Both the position numbers and the translations under genes were made by a program. From positions 1-34,197 of the forward strand of contig CAJXMG010000030.1 in assembly GCA_913056395.1 (NCBI GenBank): a stretch of 34,197 bases of DNA. The letters run 5' to 3'. Positions 10,332-19,400 of the stretch are shown here, piece after piece. Position 1 is the stretch's first letter. Each line of letters begins with the position of its first letter. Below the pieces are notes generated by a model. The model searched no databases and had not been told where the DNA came from. It saw only the letters and a list, made by a program, of their open reading frames with translations. This DNA comes from an uncultured bacterium. Lineage in GTDB: Bacteria; Planctomycetota; UBA8108; UBA1146.

Positions 10332-11152
10332 CACTCATGACTCCCGTCGTCGCTCGATTCATTGGAGGGAATACTCGCAAGTGTCTGCTGCAGCTCCTTG
10401 AGAATCTGTTCCTGTCCCCATGATTGGGCTTTCTCTGCTCCCAACTCCAAAGCCTTGATGGCAGAGTCATGAAAACCGGAATCGAGGAAAGAAGTGCCCA
10501 CTACCAGATACCCCATCGCGGAAGAATCGGGTCCGTACATCAGTTGGTAAAAATGATCGAGACCCGATTCATAAGCCCGGGACACAAAGCCATCACGCTG
10601 CAGAAACAGGGATCGAACCAGAACCGTATCGGAACTCCAGCGATGCAGGAGTGCTTCCAGAGCCACCGAACCGGTCTCAAACAAATGCGAGATGCGGTGA
10701 ACCTTTTGCGGAAACATGTCATGAACCTCGTCGAGGATCACCTGTTGTTCCTGATGCAAATCACGGTCGGTCCCCGGCAACATCGCCGCTTCATCCGTGG
10801 CATAGGTGAGCACGTTGTAGTGCTCTTCCTTGAGAATGCTCAACTCGTGAAAGATGTCATTGACCAGACGGTCCAGAAAATCGGTGCTGTCCTCAGTCCT
10901 GAAGAGTCGATGACACGCCGTTTTCAGGGGGGTGAGAAAATCGTCCCGCAACACTTCCAGATCCTGGGTGGAAAGCAGTTCAAAGAGATCCTTGGGGTCG
11001 AGGCGAATTTTTTCACGGGGAACACCCAATTTGTCGACGTAGTCATGAACGATCTGTTCATAACGATCGTGAACCGACTGAAAGTTGTTCCATGCCAGGT
11101 AGAAACGCTCGACGACGCGCCACTTCAGGGATTCTGCAGTATCGGTGATCAT
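10331..11152 (-). CDS. Uncharacterised helical protein between pabA/trpG-like and pyrF
   Basis: I do not recognise this 273-residue protein. It has no signal peptide or membrane segment, so it is probably cytoplasmic. It looks all-helical and acidic. The N-terminal half has 'RVVERFYLAWNNFQSVHDRYEQIVHDYV' character but split by short charged loops, and the last 60 residues ('YLVVGTSFLDSGFHDSAIKAL', shortened here to its theme) read like a single TPR-type helical hairpin, followed by a Ser/Asp-rich tail. Both ends overlap neighbours: the start shares ATGA with the amidotransferase stop and the stop shares TGATG with pyrF. Such coupling suggests expression in fixed ratio with nucleotide or chorismate enzymes. 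No catalytic motif is visible. Confidence 0.85.
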   Translation of the reverse strand: MITDTAESLKWRVVERFYLAWNNFQSVHDRYEQIVHDYVDKLGVPREKIRLDPKDLFELLSTQDLEVLRDDFLTPLKTACHRLFRTEDSTDFLDRLVNDIFHELSILKEEHYNVLTYATDEAAMLPGTDRDLHQEQQVILDEVHDMFPQKVHRISHLFETGSVALEALLHRWSSDTVLVRSLFLQRDGFVSRAYESGLDHFYQLMYGPDSSAMGYLVVGTSFLDSGFHDSAIKALELGAEKAQSWGQEQILKELQQTLASIPSNESSDDGSHE

Positions 11153-11913
11153 CGGGTTTCCCCTTCCGGAGGAACAACTGGCAAGGCGGTGGCATTCACC
11201 ACCTGCGGATTCGGAATCTCGAATCCTCCCAGATCCTCAGGGCATGGAAGACCATCCACAAACGCTTTCAGCAAATGATCCCCCTCAGGGGTGAGGAAAG
11301 ACTCCGGATGGAACTGGACCCCCCAGGTGGATTCTCCCGGAATTCCCAGCCCCATAATCCCCCCACTTTCGCTCCAGGCAGCAATTGCCAGCTCAGCCGG
11401 CAGAGATTTGGGAACAACATGCAGGGAATGGTAACGGGCCACCTTCAGCGGATGGGACAAGTTGCCAAAGATGCCGACTTCACAATGACGAATCAGATCA
11501 GGCTTGCCGTGAACCGGAACTCCACTGGGAATCACCTGAGCACCCAAACACTGGGCGATGACCTGATGCCCGAGGCAAACCCCCAGAATCGGGATTTTCC
11601 CCCTCCAGAATCCAAAGGCCTGCTTGGCCAGCAGTGCCGATTCTGGTTTTCCTGGACCGGGTGAAAGCAGCAGGCGATCGGGATTCAGGGCCTGCAAGTC
11701 TTCCAGGTTTCGTTGATCCGCCTGGCGTACCGTGATTCTAGCTCCGCTTCGGGAGAGGGATTGCACCAGGTTGTAGGTGAAGGAATCCCGATGATCGAGA
11801 AGGAGGACGTGGGGGCCCTTCCCGAAAACGCTCCACTCGTCGGCGAGATCTCCTTCAGATGTCGTCAGGGGAGAGTATTCAGTGGATTTCAAGGGTGTCC
11901 ATTTCCAAGACAA
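11149..11913 (-). CDS. Class I glutamine amidotransferase, anthranilate/aminodeoxychorismate synthase component II
   Basis: This subunit would release ammonia from glutamine for anthranilate (TrpG) or aminodeoxychorismate (PabA) synthesis. The triad is complete: C113 in 'LGVCLGHQVIA', and H202/E204 in 'VQFHPESFLTPEG'. The oxyanion-type motif 'LLLSPGPGKP' and the N-terminal 'LLLDHRDSFTYNLVQ' are typical. With TTG 11913 as start the protein is 254 residues, about 35 longer at the N-terminus than usual. No ATG or GTG lies closer to the conserved core, so the start is uncertain. The chorismate-binding component I is not adjacent, and the trp versus pab role stays open. First gene of the operon ending in the HD-GYP-like gene; its 3' end overlaps the next gene by ATGA. 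Confidence 0.88.
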   Translation of the reverse strand: MSWKWTPLKSTEYSPLTTSEGDLADEWSVFGKGPHVLLLDHRDSFTYNLVQSLSRSGARITVRQADQRNLEDLQALNPDRLLLSPGPGKPESALLAKQAFGFWRGKIPILGVCLGHQVIAQCLGAQVIPSGVPVHGKPDLIRHCEVGIFGNLSHPLKVARYHSLHVVPKSLPAELAIAAWSESGGIMGLGIPGESTWGVQFHPESFLTPEGDHLLKAFVDGLPCPEDLGGFEIPNPQVVNATALPVVPPEGETR

Positions 11914-12088
11914 TTTGCCTCAATTGAGCCCCGAACCGGGACAGGAAAGGATCATATCGACCCCGGAGTGCCCCTGAAAGATCACCCGTAACCTCTTTCA
12001 ATCGTGTATCTTACGCAACTTGACCCAGCCCAGAGATGGGATCGGCCCGGCATTTGCCGCATTCCGGTTGGATTGGATTGGAGATTTC

Positions 12089-14650
12089 ATGCTCAGGACA
12101 ATGTTGTGGAGCCTCGGCCTGATCAGCCTCATCGGCTGTTCACCGATCAAGACCGAGGTCGAATTTGTCACCCCCGCAGCGGGGCAGACGGTGCCTCTGA
12201 ACGCCCTCATCATCGAAGTGGGCTTCGATCACCGCATGAATCTGGAAACCTTCGATAGCAGCAGCTTCAAGGTCCAAGGTTCGACGAGTGGGCCCATCGA
12301 AGGAGCCTTCACCGGTGAGAATGAAAACCGCAGAGTCACCTTCACCTCTCTGAACTTGCCCGCAGGTGGGGAAACCATCACCGTAGAGTTGACCTCGGGC
12401 CTGGTTTCGACCTCCGGAAAATCGGTCGATCCCTTCCAATGGCAATTTGCCATCGAAGCGGGAACTGCTCCCCCGCCCTCCTCTTTCATCGTCTCTTCGA
12501 TGACTCCCGGGATCGAGGCTTACAACGGCAACGTTAACAGCACCATCAATCCGGTGCTCACTGCTCCTTACGACCCGTTCAGCATCGGCAATGCCACGAT
12601 CCGGATCGACGCCTCCCGCAGTGGCCAGAGAACGGTCAGCCTGCAAAACGTCTTCACAGGGATCAACACCATCACTCTCTCCCCCGATCGCCCGTTTCTG
12701 GCGGGTGAACGAGTGACGCTTTCCCTCGTGGACGACGTCTTTGGTCTCGACACCACCGAATTGCCGCAAACGTTGTTGGCCACCCATATCGCCAATCTCG
12801 GATTCGATTGGCCCGGCAATGTCGTGAGTTCAGGGTCTGCCCTCAATGGCGGAAAAATCGTCTTCTTCGATTCCGACGCCGACGGACTCGACGAGTGGGT
12901 GGAGGTCGAAGCGAATGGAACCCTGACCCATCAGGATTCGACCCCCTCTGGCCCCGCAGGTTCGACCACCTGGAATCTGCCGGAAGCCGTCATCGATGCG
13001 GCTGTCGGAGATTTCGATGGCGATGGACGCAGCGATCTGATCTGTCTCGGAAACTCGGGAACCTCCGCCTATCTTTTGCGTGGCTCGTTCAGCATCGCAG
13101 TCGTCCTCGAGGATCCGGAACTGATTCCCCTCACGGTACAGTCGACCCATCTGGAAGCGGCCCATGGTGATCGCGATGGGATCGTCGATCTGGTTCTCAG
13201 TGGACCGGATGGTCTCGCCGTCGCCTGGGGTGGAAGCATTAATCCCCTCAGCGTGATTCACCCCGTCGATTCGACTCCTGTGGTTCATCGTGCCGTTGCC
13301 ACCGATCTCAATGGCGATGACCTCATCGACCTCGCGGCGGTTCTGGCCGACGGAAGCATCGCTTTCCACGCAGGAAATGGCGATCGCACCTTCACCGCAG
13401 AGGGAACCATCCTCGGTTACAACCTCACGCAACAGATTCGCGCCGTCAATCTCGATGGAGATTCCCTGCGTGACCTGCTGCTGATTCCATCCGGAGCGGG
13501 AACTCCTTCCGCCCTCCTCTCCGATGGCGATTTCAACTTCTCGCTGCGAGTCCTCTTTGACGATGTGGTCGCTCCAGGTACAGAGTTGATCGACTGGGAT
13601 GGGGATGGACGTCTCGATTGCATCAGCCCCATCGCCGGTTCCGCCGGTCTTTACTTCGCCAAGGGAGTGGGTGATGGAAACTTCCAGAGCCCCCAGCTTC
13701 TGGGCTACGCCTCAGAGGTGGAAGCCGTGACGAGCGGAGATACCGATGGAGATGGCGCTCTGGATCTGGCCATCCTGACTCCGGCCGGCACCTTTGAAAT
13801 CCTGCGTTCGGAGCCTGTGGTTCTCTCCCCCGCAAACCGTATTCGTGTGGAAGATCTCAGTGCCAACCCGGGTGATACCGTCAACTACCAGGTGATCATC
13901 GATTGCATCGATTCCCTGCAGGGTTGGACTCTGGCACTCGACTACAACGCTTCCATTATGGGACTGAACAACATCACCATCGCCGGAACCGATGTCGCCG
14001 GGCTCGTCGAGTTTGAGCTGCCCAACATCGACAACTCAAACGGTACCGTGATCTATGCCAACATTCTTGATCTGGCACCGCCCTTCGATAATCAGGTACT
14101 CGCTCCAGGATCGGGTTACGTCGTGGCAACCGGTGAAGCCTTCATCAGCGCAGGAGCGCCGGCAGGTAACTACGACTTCACTCCAGCAAATGGAATCATT
14201 GCCAATACGTCTCCCGAGACAGACAACTCCTTCGTCGTCAACGGCAGCTCCTTATTCCCCGAATTGGTCGGAGGTACCGTCTCCATCGGCGGCAGCAGTC
14301 CCGCCCAGCAGCCTTCTGATAATGAAGATCCGGAAACCGGTGGTGAGGACTCCACCGACCCGGTGGAGAGTGATCAGGTTCACTTCCTCCGTGGTGACGT
14401 CAACGGAGATGGCGTGATCGATCTCACCGATGGAACACAGTTACAGTTGCTGCTCGGAAATGGCACTCCCATCGAGTGCGCAGACGCAGCGGACGTCAAT
14501 GACGATGGAATCGTCGACGATGCCGACCCGGTCTACATCTTCGACTTCCTTTACCAAGGATCCAATCCACCTCCCGCACCGTATCCCCTCCCCGGTCCTG
14601 ATCCGACCGCGGATGGACTGGATTGCCAGTCCTACGGTGCGGCTCACTAA
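12089..14650 (+). CDS. Large lipoprotein with Ig-like, FG-GAP, cohesin-like and dockerin modules
   Basis: An 853-residue exported lipoprotein. The signal peptide 'MLRTMLWSLGLISLIGC' ends in lipobox L-I-G-C17; ATG 12089 with TTGGAGA upstream was chosen because it puts the signal peptide at the start. Modules in order are as follows. First is a Big_5-like domain at about 25-125 ('TPAAGQTVPLNALIIEVGF'). A second Ig-like stretch reaches about residue 240. At least six FG-GAP-like Asp-rich repeats lie between about 250 and 570, for example 'DFDGDGRSDLICLG' and 'DTDGDGALDLAIL'. A cohesin-like beta domain spans about 584-735 ('VEDLSANPGDTVNYQVII'), followed by an acidic linker. A dockerin with two calcium loops begins near 768 ('RGDVNGDGVIDLTD', 'DVNDDGIVDDADPVYIF'). 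It is likely anchored at the cell surface or outer membrane. The ligand is unknown, and the cohesin call is by pattern only. Confidence 0.85.
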   Translation: MLRTMLWSLGLISLIGCSPIKTEVEFVTPAAGQTVPLNALIIEVGFDHRMNLETFDSSSFKVQGSTSGPIEGAFTGENENRRVTFTSLNLPAGGETITVELTSGLVSTSGKSVDPFQWQFAIEAGTAPPPSSFIVSSMTPGIEAYNGNVNSTINPVLTAPYDPFSIGNATIRIDASRSGQRTVSLQNVFTGINTITLSPDRPFLAGERVTLSLVDDVFGLDTTELPQTLLATHIANLGFDWPGNVVSSGSALNGGKIVFFDSDADGLDEWVEVEANGTLTHQDSTPSGPAGSTTWNLPEAVIDAAVGDFDGDGRSDLICLGNSGTSAYLLRGSFSIAVVLEDPELIPLTVQSTHLEAAHGDRDGIVDLVLSGPDGLAVAWGGSINPLSVIHPVDSTPVVHRAVATDLNGDDLIDLAAVLADGSIAFHAGNGDRTFTAEGTILGYNLTQQIRAVNLDGDSLRDLLLIPSGAGTPSALLSDGDFNFSLRVLFDDVVAPGTELIDWDGDGRLDCISPIAGSAGLYFAKGVGDGNFQSPQLLGYASEVEAVTSGDTDGDGALDLAILTPAGTFEILRSEPVVLSPANRIRVEDLSANPGDTVNYQVIIDCIDSLQGWTLALDYNASIMGLNNITIAGTDVAGLVEFELPNIDNSNGTVIYANILDLAPPFDNQVLAPGSGYVVATGEAFISAGAPAGNYDFTPANGIIANTSPETDNSFVVNGSSLFPELVGGTVSIGGSSPAQQPSDNEDPETGGEDSTDPVESDQVHFLRGDVNGDGVIDLTDGTQLQLLLGNGTPIECADAADVNDDGIVDDADPVYIFDFLYQGSNPPPAPYPLPGPDPTADGLDCQSYGAAH

Positions 14651-14659
14651 CATTCCCCC

Positions 14660-14737
14660 CCCGGCCAGTTTCCCCGCTCCCCCTGCGCGGAGCACTCCCC
14701 CTTCCCCTCCGGGAATCTGGCCGGGCCCCCCTTTTTT
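14660..14737 (+). terminator. Branched intrinsic terminator after the lipoprotein gene
   Basis: Ten bases past the stop, 14660-14674 pairs with 14711-14725 (outer arms CCCGGCCAG and CTGGCCGGG, inner TCCC with GGGA, one mismatch). The enclosed loop holds a second small hairpin, GCTCC with GGAGC (about 14676-14693). A C-run and then six T residues (14732-14737) follow. The GC-rich stem plus T-tract is the pattern of a rho-independent terminator, although the long branched loop is unusual. Confidence 0.6.
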
Positions 14738-16060
14738 CCCTTCATTATGGCCACCCGGATCCTCATTTCAGGATTCGGTCAACCCCCTCATACGACCCGC
14801 GCTCCAAACCCCGATTCGTCAGATTTTTTTTGTGGTCCAAATTGCCCAATGGAGGCGACAGGATTCACTTCCGGGAGTCGGGACAAATCGTCTTCCGGGT
14901 ACCATATTGATGAGGGGCACAGGGCTAGATATTGTGCGGCCCTCGCCTGAAAAATACCGCCGAGTGCGGTTGGGGTGAGAAATCGATACGGGGGCCATCC
15001 TGAGTGAATCCAGCCGGATTCCGGGGGTTTGACTTCATTTTTCGATGCCATTGCCCGGGGGCAACTACCTGGTGAAATCCATGTGAGATCCATGTGATTT
15101 TCATATGCGATTCACCACGTTGTGGCTCCTGCAAGGGGGGATTCCCCCTTCCGGCAGCGGCCAGAGAATGGAACAGGCCTCGATAGACGTCTCTCGTATC
15201 GACCGGGCTCCTGAATCGCTCCCGGTAGAAACTGTGAATCGATCGTCGGCGTGCACCCGCAGTGCAAACCCACGGGAACAGCACAGATTCGCCGAAGCGT
15301 GAAAAACCCGGTTTGTTGTCGCGATTTGGCGCCTGTGAAAGCCTGACTCATGAAGAGCTCAGACCACTTTGGAGCTGGATTGCTGGGGGCTCGGCTTCAT
15401 TGAGCCATTGGGTTGGAATCACGGTGGCAGTTTCAACTGCGCCTGCCCATGACCACCCGGCGAAAATGAAGCCGATGAAGGGAGCGAGACGGGAAGTGTT
15501 CCTGTCGGACCTGAGCGTCGAAGCACTGTGCTTCTACGCCAGGGTCTGAACACTGGAACCGCCGATCCCGCAATGACGGAGAGCCTGGGAAGGCCTCCGG
15601 GTTTGAGAGTGTGGGTCGCAGAGTGCAGGACCTGAACAGGATTCTGCCTTTGAGACCCGGGTTTAGTGTTCCGTTGTCAGAGGGAACAGGGTTCTTTCTG
15701 ACTGCAGCATGTCAACGGGTGGTAGGCTGGCTAAGAGGCGCGCACGGTCGATCCTCTGAGCCACAGGAAACCCGCCCGGCTGTTACATTTCGGCGATTCC
15801 TGCCCAGTGCGGGGTCTTTTGGAGCCTTCCCGTGGTCCCCTGAAGACTCTCGCCCCGGGAGTGTTGGAGTCCTTTCCCTTTTTGGAAAGATACTCCTGCT
15901 TTCATGCGCCGAGACTGACGTGGAGAGTGACATGCCAGGAATCCTGCCCCCATTCCTCCTTTGGGGCCGTTTGGCCCTCGGAGAATCACTCCTGAACCCG
16001 GAAGACTGAGCCCGGACAAGTGGGGTCCGGTTCGCAAGAACTGGCCCAGGAGAGACTTTG

Positions 16061-16102
16061 GGCCGCGTGAGCCTTGAGGGCCGCGTGAGCCTTGAGGGCC
16101 GC
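16061..16102 (+). repeat. 18-bp tandem repeat, 2.3 copies
   Basis: The unit GGCCGCGTGAGCCTTGAG occurs at 16061-16078 and exactly again at 16079-16096, followed by a partial third copy GGCCGC (16097-16102). The copies are identical, so the duplication is recent or under correction. It sits between the GCAA-tetraloop hairpin and the CCCGCCC hairpin of the nrdJ leader region. Confidence 0.9.
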
Positions 16103-16389
16103 AGTCGGTCCCCTGAGTCTCTCCGATCCCGCCCATCAAGAGGGCGGGTTGGTGTACAGTGTGGGATTGCGAGTCGAGAAAGTGGAATCACCTTCACGAT
16201 CTGCAATCTTTCGTCATGACTCGGTTTCGGAAACGGAGAGGCAGGATCAAAGCTGCCTTTCCCTGCGTTCTGCCACTGAAGTGATTCGGGGGGAAAGCGC
16301 AGCGTTGATAGCGGCAAGTTGAAAACTGCAAGCTGAACCTGCTTGCACTGAATCGTTGCGCGCCGACACGGAACAGAGTCTTAGGGAAT

Positions 16390-16441
16390 ACCCGGTACGG
16401 TTCGGTCACTGCGGTGAAGACCGGACTCGCACTGAACGGGT
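16390..16441 (+). promoter_or_regulatory. Hairpin immediately upstream of nrdJ start, possible translational control element
   Basis: An outer stem ACCCG (16390-16394) with CGGGT (16437-16441) encloses a long hairpin. In it GGTTCGG (16399-16405) pairs with CCGGACT (16421-16427), allowing two G-U pairs, and TCAC pairs with GTGA around a TGCG tetraloop. The structure ends 26 nt before the TTG start and just before the purine-rich AGAGGA ribosome-binding region. It is well placed to affect initiation, but the ligand or mechanism is unknown. Confidence 0.4.
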
Positions 16442-16467
16442 AAGGGAAGAAGAAAGAGGAAGACAGT

Positions 16468-19400
16468 TTGAAGATTCAACGTCGCTTTACCACAGAAGGC
16501 ATGAGCCCATACGAGGGCATTCCGATGACGACCCGAACATCCGAGATTCGCAATCCGGATGGCACAGCGATTTTCCATCAGGACGACATCGTCGTTCCGG
16601 AGAATTGGAGCCAGGTCGCCACCGACGTGCTGGCACAAAAATATTTCCGCAAAGCCGGAGTACCCCAACTGGATGACAGTGGCCAACCGAAAGTGGATGC
16701 CGATGGCAATTCGATTCTCGGGGGTGAGACCGATTGTCGTCAGACCTTCGGCCGCCTTGCAGGCTGCTGGACTCACTGGGGATTTGAAAACAACTACTTC
16801 GACAGCAAGGAAGACGCCCGCGCCTTCCATGACGAGTTGTGTTACATGCTGGCCAACCAGATGTGTGCACCCAACTCACCGCAGTGGTTCAACACCGGAC
16901 TTCACTGGGCCTACGGCATCGATGGTCCCCCACAGGGGCACCACTACGTCGATCCTGCCTCCGGTGAATTGAAAAAGGCCAATAGTGCCTATTCCCGTCC
17001 GCAGCCCCACGCCTGCTTTATCCAGAGCGTCCAGGATGATCTCGTCAACGAAGGCGGAATCATGGACCTGTGGACCCGCGAAGCACGCCTCTTCAAGTTC
17101 GGATCGGGAACCGGTTCCAACTTCTCGGCACTTCGCGGAGAAGGGGAGCGTCTCTCCGGAGGCGGTAAGTCCTCCGGCCTGATGTCGTTCCTCAAGATCG
17201 GCGATGCCGCAGCGGGAGCCATCAAGAGTGGTGGAACCACCCGTCGGGCAGCAAAGATGGTCTGCCTCGATCTCGACCACCCCGACATCGAAAGTTTCAT
17301 CACCTGGAAGACCCGCGAAGAACAAAAGGTTGCGGCACTCGTTTCCGGATCCCGGATGTGTGCCAAGCATCTGACTGCTGTTCTGAAATCGTGTCGCCCC
17401 AACGGTGAAGAAACCGCCAACATCGACTTCAAGACCAACACTGTTCTCGCCGGAGCAATTCAGAAGGCCAGAGAAGTGGCGGTTCCTGAGCCGGCCATCA
17501 TGCGAGTTCTCCAACTGGCAGATCAGGGCGTCACCGGTATCGAGTTTGATGAGTTCGACACCGGCTGGGAAAGCGAAGCCTACGCGACCGTCAGTGGACA
17601 GAACGCCAACAACAGCGTCCGCGTACCCAATGCATTCTTCGAGGCTCTCGAAAATGATGGTCAGTGGGATCTGATCAGTCGCACCGACGGGGAAATCATC
17701 AAGAGTGTCCCCGCCCGCGAGCTGTGGGAAGAAGTCAGCCGTGCCGCATGGTCCTGCGCTGATCCAGGAGTTCAGTTCGATACCACCATCAACGAATGGC
17801 ACACCTGCCCCCGTGATGGACGAATCAACGCTTCCAATCCCTGCTCCGAGTACATGTTCCTCGATGACACGGCTTGCAACCTTGCCTCTCTCAACCTCGT
17901 CAAGTTCATGAAGGAGGACGGAAGCTTCAATATTGAGGCCTTCCGCCATGCGACCCGTATCTGGACGATGGTTCTCGAGATCAGCGTACTGATGGCCTCT
18001 TACCCGAGTGCCGACATCGCCCGCCTCTCCTACGAGTACCGCACTCTCGGTCTGGGCTACGCCAACCTCGGAACAGTCCTGATGCGTCTCGGTCTTCCCT
18101 ACGACAGTGAAGAGGGACGCGCCTTCTGTGGTGCCATCACCGCGATCCTGACGGGTCAGTCCTATGCCACCAGTGCCGAAATGGCCGGTGAACTGGGTCC
18201 CTTCCCTGCCTACGACCGCAACCGTGACAGCATGCTGCGTGTGATGAGAAATCACCGCGGAGCCGCTCACGATGTGAAACCCGAGGAATACGACGGCCTG
18301 TCGATTTTTCCGACCCCGATCAAAGAGAACTCCTGCGCTCCAGAGATGATTCAGGCAGCCAGGGATTGCTGGGATGAAGCGGTCTCGCTGGGTGAAAAGC
18401 ACGGCTACCGCAATGCCCAGTCGACCGTGATTGCTCCCACCGGAACCATCGGTCTGGTGATGGATTGTGACACCACCGGCATCGAGCCCGATTTCGCGCT
18501 CGTCAAGTTCAAGAAACTCGCCGGCGGTGGTTACTTCAAAATCATCAACCAGAGTCTTCCGCCCGCCCTCGAGCGACTCGGTTACTCCGAAGAGCAAATC
18601 ACTGCGATTAGCAAATATGCTGTCGGACATGGCACCCTGCGTGGAGCCCCTCACATCGATCACGAGGCCCTGAGAACCATGGGCTTCGACGAAGCCTCCA
18701 TCGCCAAGGTGGAATCCGCACTCGAGGGAGCTTTTGATCTGCAGTACGCCTTCAATGACTACCTTCTCGGTGAAAACTTCGCCGAGGTGAACCTGGGCCT
18801 GACCGGCGATCGCCTGGAGATGTGGAAGAGCAATCCCCTCGCCTCCCTCGGCTTCACCAAGGAGCAGATCCTCGCCGCCAACGAGTACGTTTGCGGAACC
18901 ATGACCATCGAGGGTGCTCCCCACCTGAGCGACGAGCATCTGGCTGTCTTTGATTGTGCCAATCGCTGTGGCCGCAAGGGTGAGCGATTCATTCGCTCCG
19001 ATGCCCACGTGTTGATGATGGCTGCAGCGCAGCCGTTCATCTCCGGCGCCATTTCGAAGACGATCAACATGCCCAATGAGGCCTCCATCGACGACGTCCG
19101 CGAGTCCTACAACCTCGGATGGAAATCGATGCTGAAAGCAGTTGCCCTCTACCGCGACGGCAGCAAGCTTTCCCAGCCTCTCTCTTCCTGGGGTGAAGAC
19201 TTCGATGAGGTCGAACTGCCAGAGGCGACCAACAACATGCCAGAGAATCTGGAGAAGGTCGTCTACCGCTACCTCGCCCGTCGCCGTCGACTGCCCCACC
19301 GTCGCAGTGGCTACACACAAAAAGCCATCGTCGGTGGACACAAGGTCTACATCCGCACCGGTGAATACGAAGACGGTACTCTGGGTGAGATCTTCCTCGA

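Larger units (their letters stand above)
14738..16467 (+). other. Long non-coding, hairpin-rich region ahead of nrdJ
   Basis: About 1.73 kb without a believable gene: short open frames exist on both strands but have no RBS, domain or protein-like composition. Inverted repeats are frequent: 15006-15021 (GAATCC/GGATTC), 15133-15150 (AAGGGGG/CCCCCTT), 15667-15688 (TGTTCC/GGAACA), 15866-15896 (GGAGT+CTTTCC/GGAAAG+ACTCC), 15964-15977 (GGGCC/GGCCC), 16024-16047 (10-bp stem, one mismatch, closed by a GCAA tetraloop), 16128-16148 (CCCGCCC/GGGCGGG), 16220-16238, 16239-16258 (AGGCAG/CTGCCT), 16327-16347 (TGCAAGC/GCTTGCA) and 16390-16441. The density on the nrdJ-proximal side suggests a structured 5' leader or a separate ncRNA. 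The distal part could also be a decayed gene. No tRNA, tmRNA, SRP or RNase P signature was found. Confidence 0.55.

Noticed and set aside
14917-14937. GCACA...TGTGC inverted repeat as an NrdR box
   Set aside because: The spacing and central sequence do not match the 16-bp NrdR consensus, and it is 1.5 kb from nrdJ.
15611-16009. Open frame of 132 residues in the nrdJ leader, and other short frames between 14740 and 16320
   Set aside because: No RBS, no domain, Pro/Arg/Ser-rich random-looking composition, and they overlap inverted repeats.
16200-16380. Possible cobalamin riboswitch upstream of nrdJ (GCCACTG and AACCTGC fragments)
   Set aside because: Fragments resemble pieces of the B12-box consensus, but order and spacing do not fit, and B12 repression of a B12-dependent enzyme would make little sense. 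A covariance search would settle it.
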